A stretch of 16,380 bases of DNA from an uncultured Clostridia bacterium. Lineage in GTDB: Bacteria; Bacillota; Clostridia; Christensenellales; Aristaeellaceae. Below the pieces are notes generated by a model that did not search any database, was not told where the DNA came from, and saw only the letters and a program-made list of their open reading frames with translations. Both the position numbers and the translations under genes were made by a program. How positions within the stretch are numbered: the stretch's first letter is position 1; each line of letters starts with the position of its first letter. The DNA lies in contig CAMDVP010000040.1 of the NCBI GenBank assembly GCA_945877525.1, positions 1-16,380 on the forward strand, written 5' to 3'. Below, one piece after another: positions 14,749 through 16,380 of the stretch.

Positions 14749-15847
14749 TTTGAAGACCGTTTCTGATAAGGTAATCGAGAAATTTTCCCGCTCCGCCAAA
14801 CTGGCGGCGGACATGGGCATTCTGCCCTACAAGAGCGAGCACGGCCAGTGGGTGGCCTCGCCCTACGACGGAAACAGCTGGTGGACTGGCGGCTTCTGGC
14901 CGGGATTGATGTGGCAGCTTTTCGCCATGACCGGTGACGCCTCCTTCCGGGAGGAGGCCCGCCGGGCGGAGGAGCTGCTGACGGCGGAATTCCGCAGCTT
15001 CCAGTTCCTGAACCATGACGTGGGCTTCATGTACCTGCTGTCCTGCGGGGCGGATTACAAGCTGACCGGCGACCTGCAGGCCAGAACCGACACCCTCCAC
15101 GCAGCCAGCCTGCTGATGGGGCGCTTCAACCCGGCCGGCTACATCCGCGCCTGGAATCATCCGTCGCAGGCAGGCTATGCCATCATCGACTGCATGATGA
15201 ACCTGTCGCTGCTGTTCTGGGCATCCCGTGAAACGGGCGATCCCCGCTTTGCCCATGTGGCAAGGATCCATGCGGACACCACCCTGCGGGAATTTATCCG
15301 AGAAAACGGCTCCTGCAGCCACATCATCGAGTTTGACCCCGAAACCGGCAAGCGTGTCAAGGAGCATCCCGGGCAGGGGTATGCCCTGGGCACCAGCTGG
15401 AGCCGCGGCCAGGCCTGGGGGCTGTACGGCTTCACCCTGGCCTACGCCAACACCGGCGACCGCCGCTACCTGGAGGCTGCCTGCCGGATTGCAGACTACT
15501 TTGTGGCCCACATCCGCGAGGACGGCCTGACGGACTGCGACTTCTGCCAGCCGAAGGACGAGGTGCGCATCGACAACATTGCCGGAGCCTGTGCCGCCTG
15601 CGGCCTGCAGGAGTTGGCTGCGCAGAGCAGGCATGAGGAGTACCGTTCGGCGGCAGAACGCCTGCTGGACGGGCTGATCGACCACTGCTGCGACTGGACG
15701 GACGCCAGCTGCGGCATTCTGACCCACTGCACCGCCAGCTATCACGATGACGGTGCGGGCCGTCACACCAACATCACCTATGGCGACTACTTCTTTGTGG
15801 AAGCCATTGCCCGGATGCTGGGGACGGATCCCATGCTCTGGCAATAA
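14738..15847 (+). CDS. GH88 unsaturated glucuronyl hydrolase
   Basis: Removes 4,5-unsaturated glucuronate from the non-reducing end of lyase-made oligosaccharides by a vinyl-ether hydration mechanism. The protein is 369 residues, as in the Bacillus sp. GL1 enzyme. D94 in NHDVGFMY and D151 in IIDCMMNL match the two essential aspartates (D88 and D149 there). SWSRGQAWGLYGF (220-232) supplies the tryptophan and arginine of the substrate site, and the C-terminal YGDYFFVEA is also conserved. No signal peptide. ATG 14738 was chosen because GGAGGAGG (14721-14728) lies 9 bases upstream; the gene overlaps the DUF2264 gene by 11 bases. It is the last gene of the operon. GH105 is the main alternative family, but the motifs fit GH88 better. 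Confidence 0.93.
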   Translation: MRNDLKTVSDKVIEKFSRSAKLAADMGILPYKSEHGQWVASPYDGNSWWTGGFWPGLMWQLFAMTGDASFREEARRAEELLTAEFRSFQFLNHDVGFMYLLSCGADYKLTGDLQARTDTLHAASLLMGRFNPAGYIRAWNHPSQAGYAIIDCMMNLSLLFWASRETGDPRFAHVARIHADTTLREFIRENGSCSHIIEFDPETGKRVKEHPGQGYALGTSWSRGQAWGLYGFTLAYANTGDRRYLEAACRIADYFVAHIREDGLTDCDFCQPKDEVRIDNIAGACAACGLQELAAQSRHEEYRSAAERLLDGLIDHCCDWTDASCGILTHCTASYHDDGAGRHTNITYGDYFFVEAIARMLGTDPMLWQ

Positions 15848-15877
15848 TCAGAAAGGCGACTGATCCCCCTTTCTATA

Positions 15878-15919
15878 ACAGGGATTTCCACACAATCGCA
15901 AAGTGCCTTGAATCCCTGT
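15878..15919. repeat. Inverted repeat downstream of the operon
   Basis: A perfect 9-base inverted repeat, ACAGGGATT (15878-15886) and AATCCCTGT (15911-15919), with 24 bases between the arms and no T tract. It lies in the 311-base gap between the GH88 and rpsU genes, which otherwise holds only the terminator at 15944 and the rpsU promoter. Function unknown; it may be an mRNA 3' structure. Confidence 0.6.
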
Positions 15920-15943
15920 ATGAGAGGCTGCTTCGCCATCCAT

Positions 15944-15991
15944 GGCAGGCGCTTCCATATTCAATGTGAAAGCGTCTGCCCTTTTTCTTTT
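15944..15991 (+). terminator. Rho-independent terminator of the glucuronide operon
   Basis: GGCAGGCGCTT (15944-15954) pairs with AAGCGTCTGCC (15970-15980), with one G-T pair, followed by CTTTTTCTTTT. It sits about 100 bases after the GH88 stop codon and marks the end of the operon. Confidence 0.85.
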
Positions 15992-16056
15992 GCGCCCATG
16001 CAGCCATTTCTATCTGCATGAGCGCAAATTTTTATCGAGAAAATTCCGTTTATCCA

Positions 16057-16085
16057 TTGACGCAGGCTGTGAAAGGCGATATAAT
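16057..16085 (+). promoter_or_regulatory. Promoter of rpsU
   Basis: TTGACG (16057-16062), a 17-base spacer and TATAAT (16080-16085). The transcript would start near 16092, leaving a leader of about 67 bases before the GTG start. Confidence 0.88.
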
Positions 16086-16158
16086 AGTAATACGGTTCGC
16101 CATCCGTCCGTCTTAGCCGGCTGATGTCAAGGCGAGATGTGCGAGAGGAGGGATAACA

Positions 16159-16332
16159 GTGTCCGAGGTACGAGTCCGCGAGAATGAATCTTTGGAGAGC
16201 GCCCTGAAGCGCTTCAAGCGGCAGTGCGCCCGCAGCGGCGTCATTCAGGAAGTGCGCAAGCGCGAGCACTACGAGAAGCCCAGTGTGAAGCGCAAGAAGA
16301 AGGCAGAGGCTGCACGCAAGCGTAAGTATTGA
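16159..16332 (+). CDS. rpsU: Small ribosomal subunit protein bS21
   Basis: A 57-residue basic protein that starts MSEVRVRENESLESALKRFK and continues with RQCARSGVIQEVRKREHYEK, then a lysine/arginine-rich tail (VKRKKKAEAARKRKY). This matches the whole S21 family, which binds 16S rRNA near the anti-Shine-Dalgarno region and helps initiation. The start codon is GTG, with AGGAGG (16146-16151) 7 bases upstream. In many Firmicutes rpsU is followed by a yqeY-like gene, which would lie beyond the window here. Confidence 0.96.
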   Translation: MSEVRVRENESLESALKRFKRQCARSGVIQEVRKREHYEKPSVKRKKKAEAARKRKY

Positions 16333-16348
16333 TCTTCGCAGGAATGCC

Positions 16349-16367
16349 CCTTCCCTGTATGGGAAGG
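16349..16367. other. Short hairpin after rpsU
   Basis: CCTTCCC (16349-16355), loop TGTAT, GGGAAGG (16361-16367). No T run follows, so it is not a clear terminator. The right arm contains GGAAGGAG, which could serve as a ribosome binding site for a gene starting just past the window; pairing would then hide that site. Confidence 0.4.
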
Positions 16368-16380
16368 AGATCGCAAGAGC

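Overview
The window looks like a chromosomal segment of a GC-rich Firmicute of the class Clostridia, probably an uncultured gut or rumen type. The reasons are near-consensus TTGACA/TATAAT promoters, strong AGGAGG ribosome binding sites, a two-subunit iron-sulfur serine dehydratase, clostridial-type AroA and AroC, and an rpsU gene. A finer placement (for example Christensenellales) is only a guess from the style of the signal peptide and the GC content.

Layout. (1) Positions 1-2157, plus strand: the end of sdaAB, then sdaAA, then a nitroreductase fused to a GyrI-like ligand-binding domain. (2) Positions 2282-5456: a tightly overlapping aroA-aroC-pheA operon behind its own promoter, making chorismate and then phenylpyruvate. 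(3) Positions 5517-5716: a tRNA-Ser(GGA) with a perfect consensus promoter and a rho-independent terminator. (4) Positions about 5750-6544, minus strand: the frameshifted remains of a GH2 (beta-glucuronidase/galactosidase-like) gene. (5) Positions 6714-15847: a glucuronate-oligosaccharide locus. It holds an AraC-type regulator, a minus-strand GH2 beta-glucuronidase with the NxK glucuronate motif, and a divergent plus-strand operon for a carbohydrate ABC importer (binding protein and two permeases), a DUF2264 protein and a GH88 unsaturated glucuronyl hydrolase. (6) From 16057: promoter and gene for ribosomal protein S21, a 57-residue GTG-start gene.

How the genes work together. The importer would bring in a glucuronic-acid-containing oligosaccharide. 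All three enzymes lack signal peptides, so degradation should be cytoplasmic. UidA would remove saturated non-reducing beta-glucuronate, and the GH88 enzyme would remove 4,5-unsaturated glucuronate. The DUF2264 protein is the unknown. Its cotranscription with GH88, overlapping by 11 bases, makes it a candidate lyase or hydrolase that supplies the GH88 substrate. No transporter ATPase is present, as is usual for this importer class, where a shared MsmK/UgpC-type ATPase is used. The adjacent decayed GH2 gene suggests the locus once had a further enzyme.

The most interesting item is the uidA / ABC importer / DUF2264 / GH88 cassette. Its exact substrate and the DUF2264 reaction cannot be read from sequence alone.
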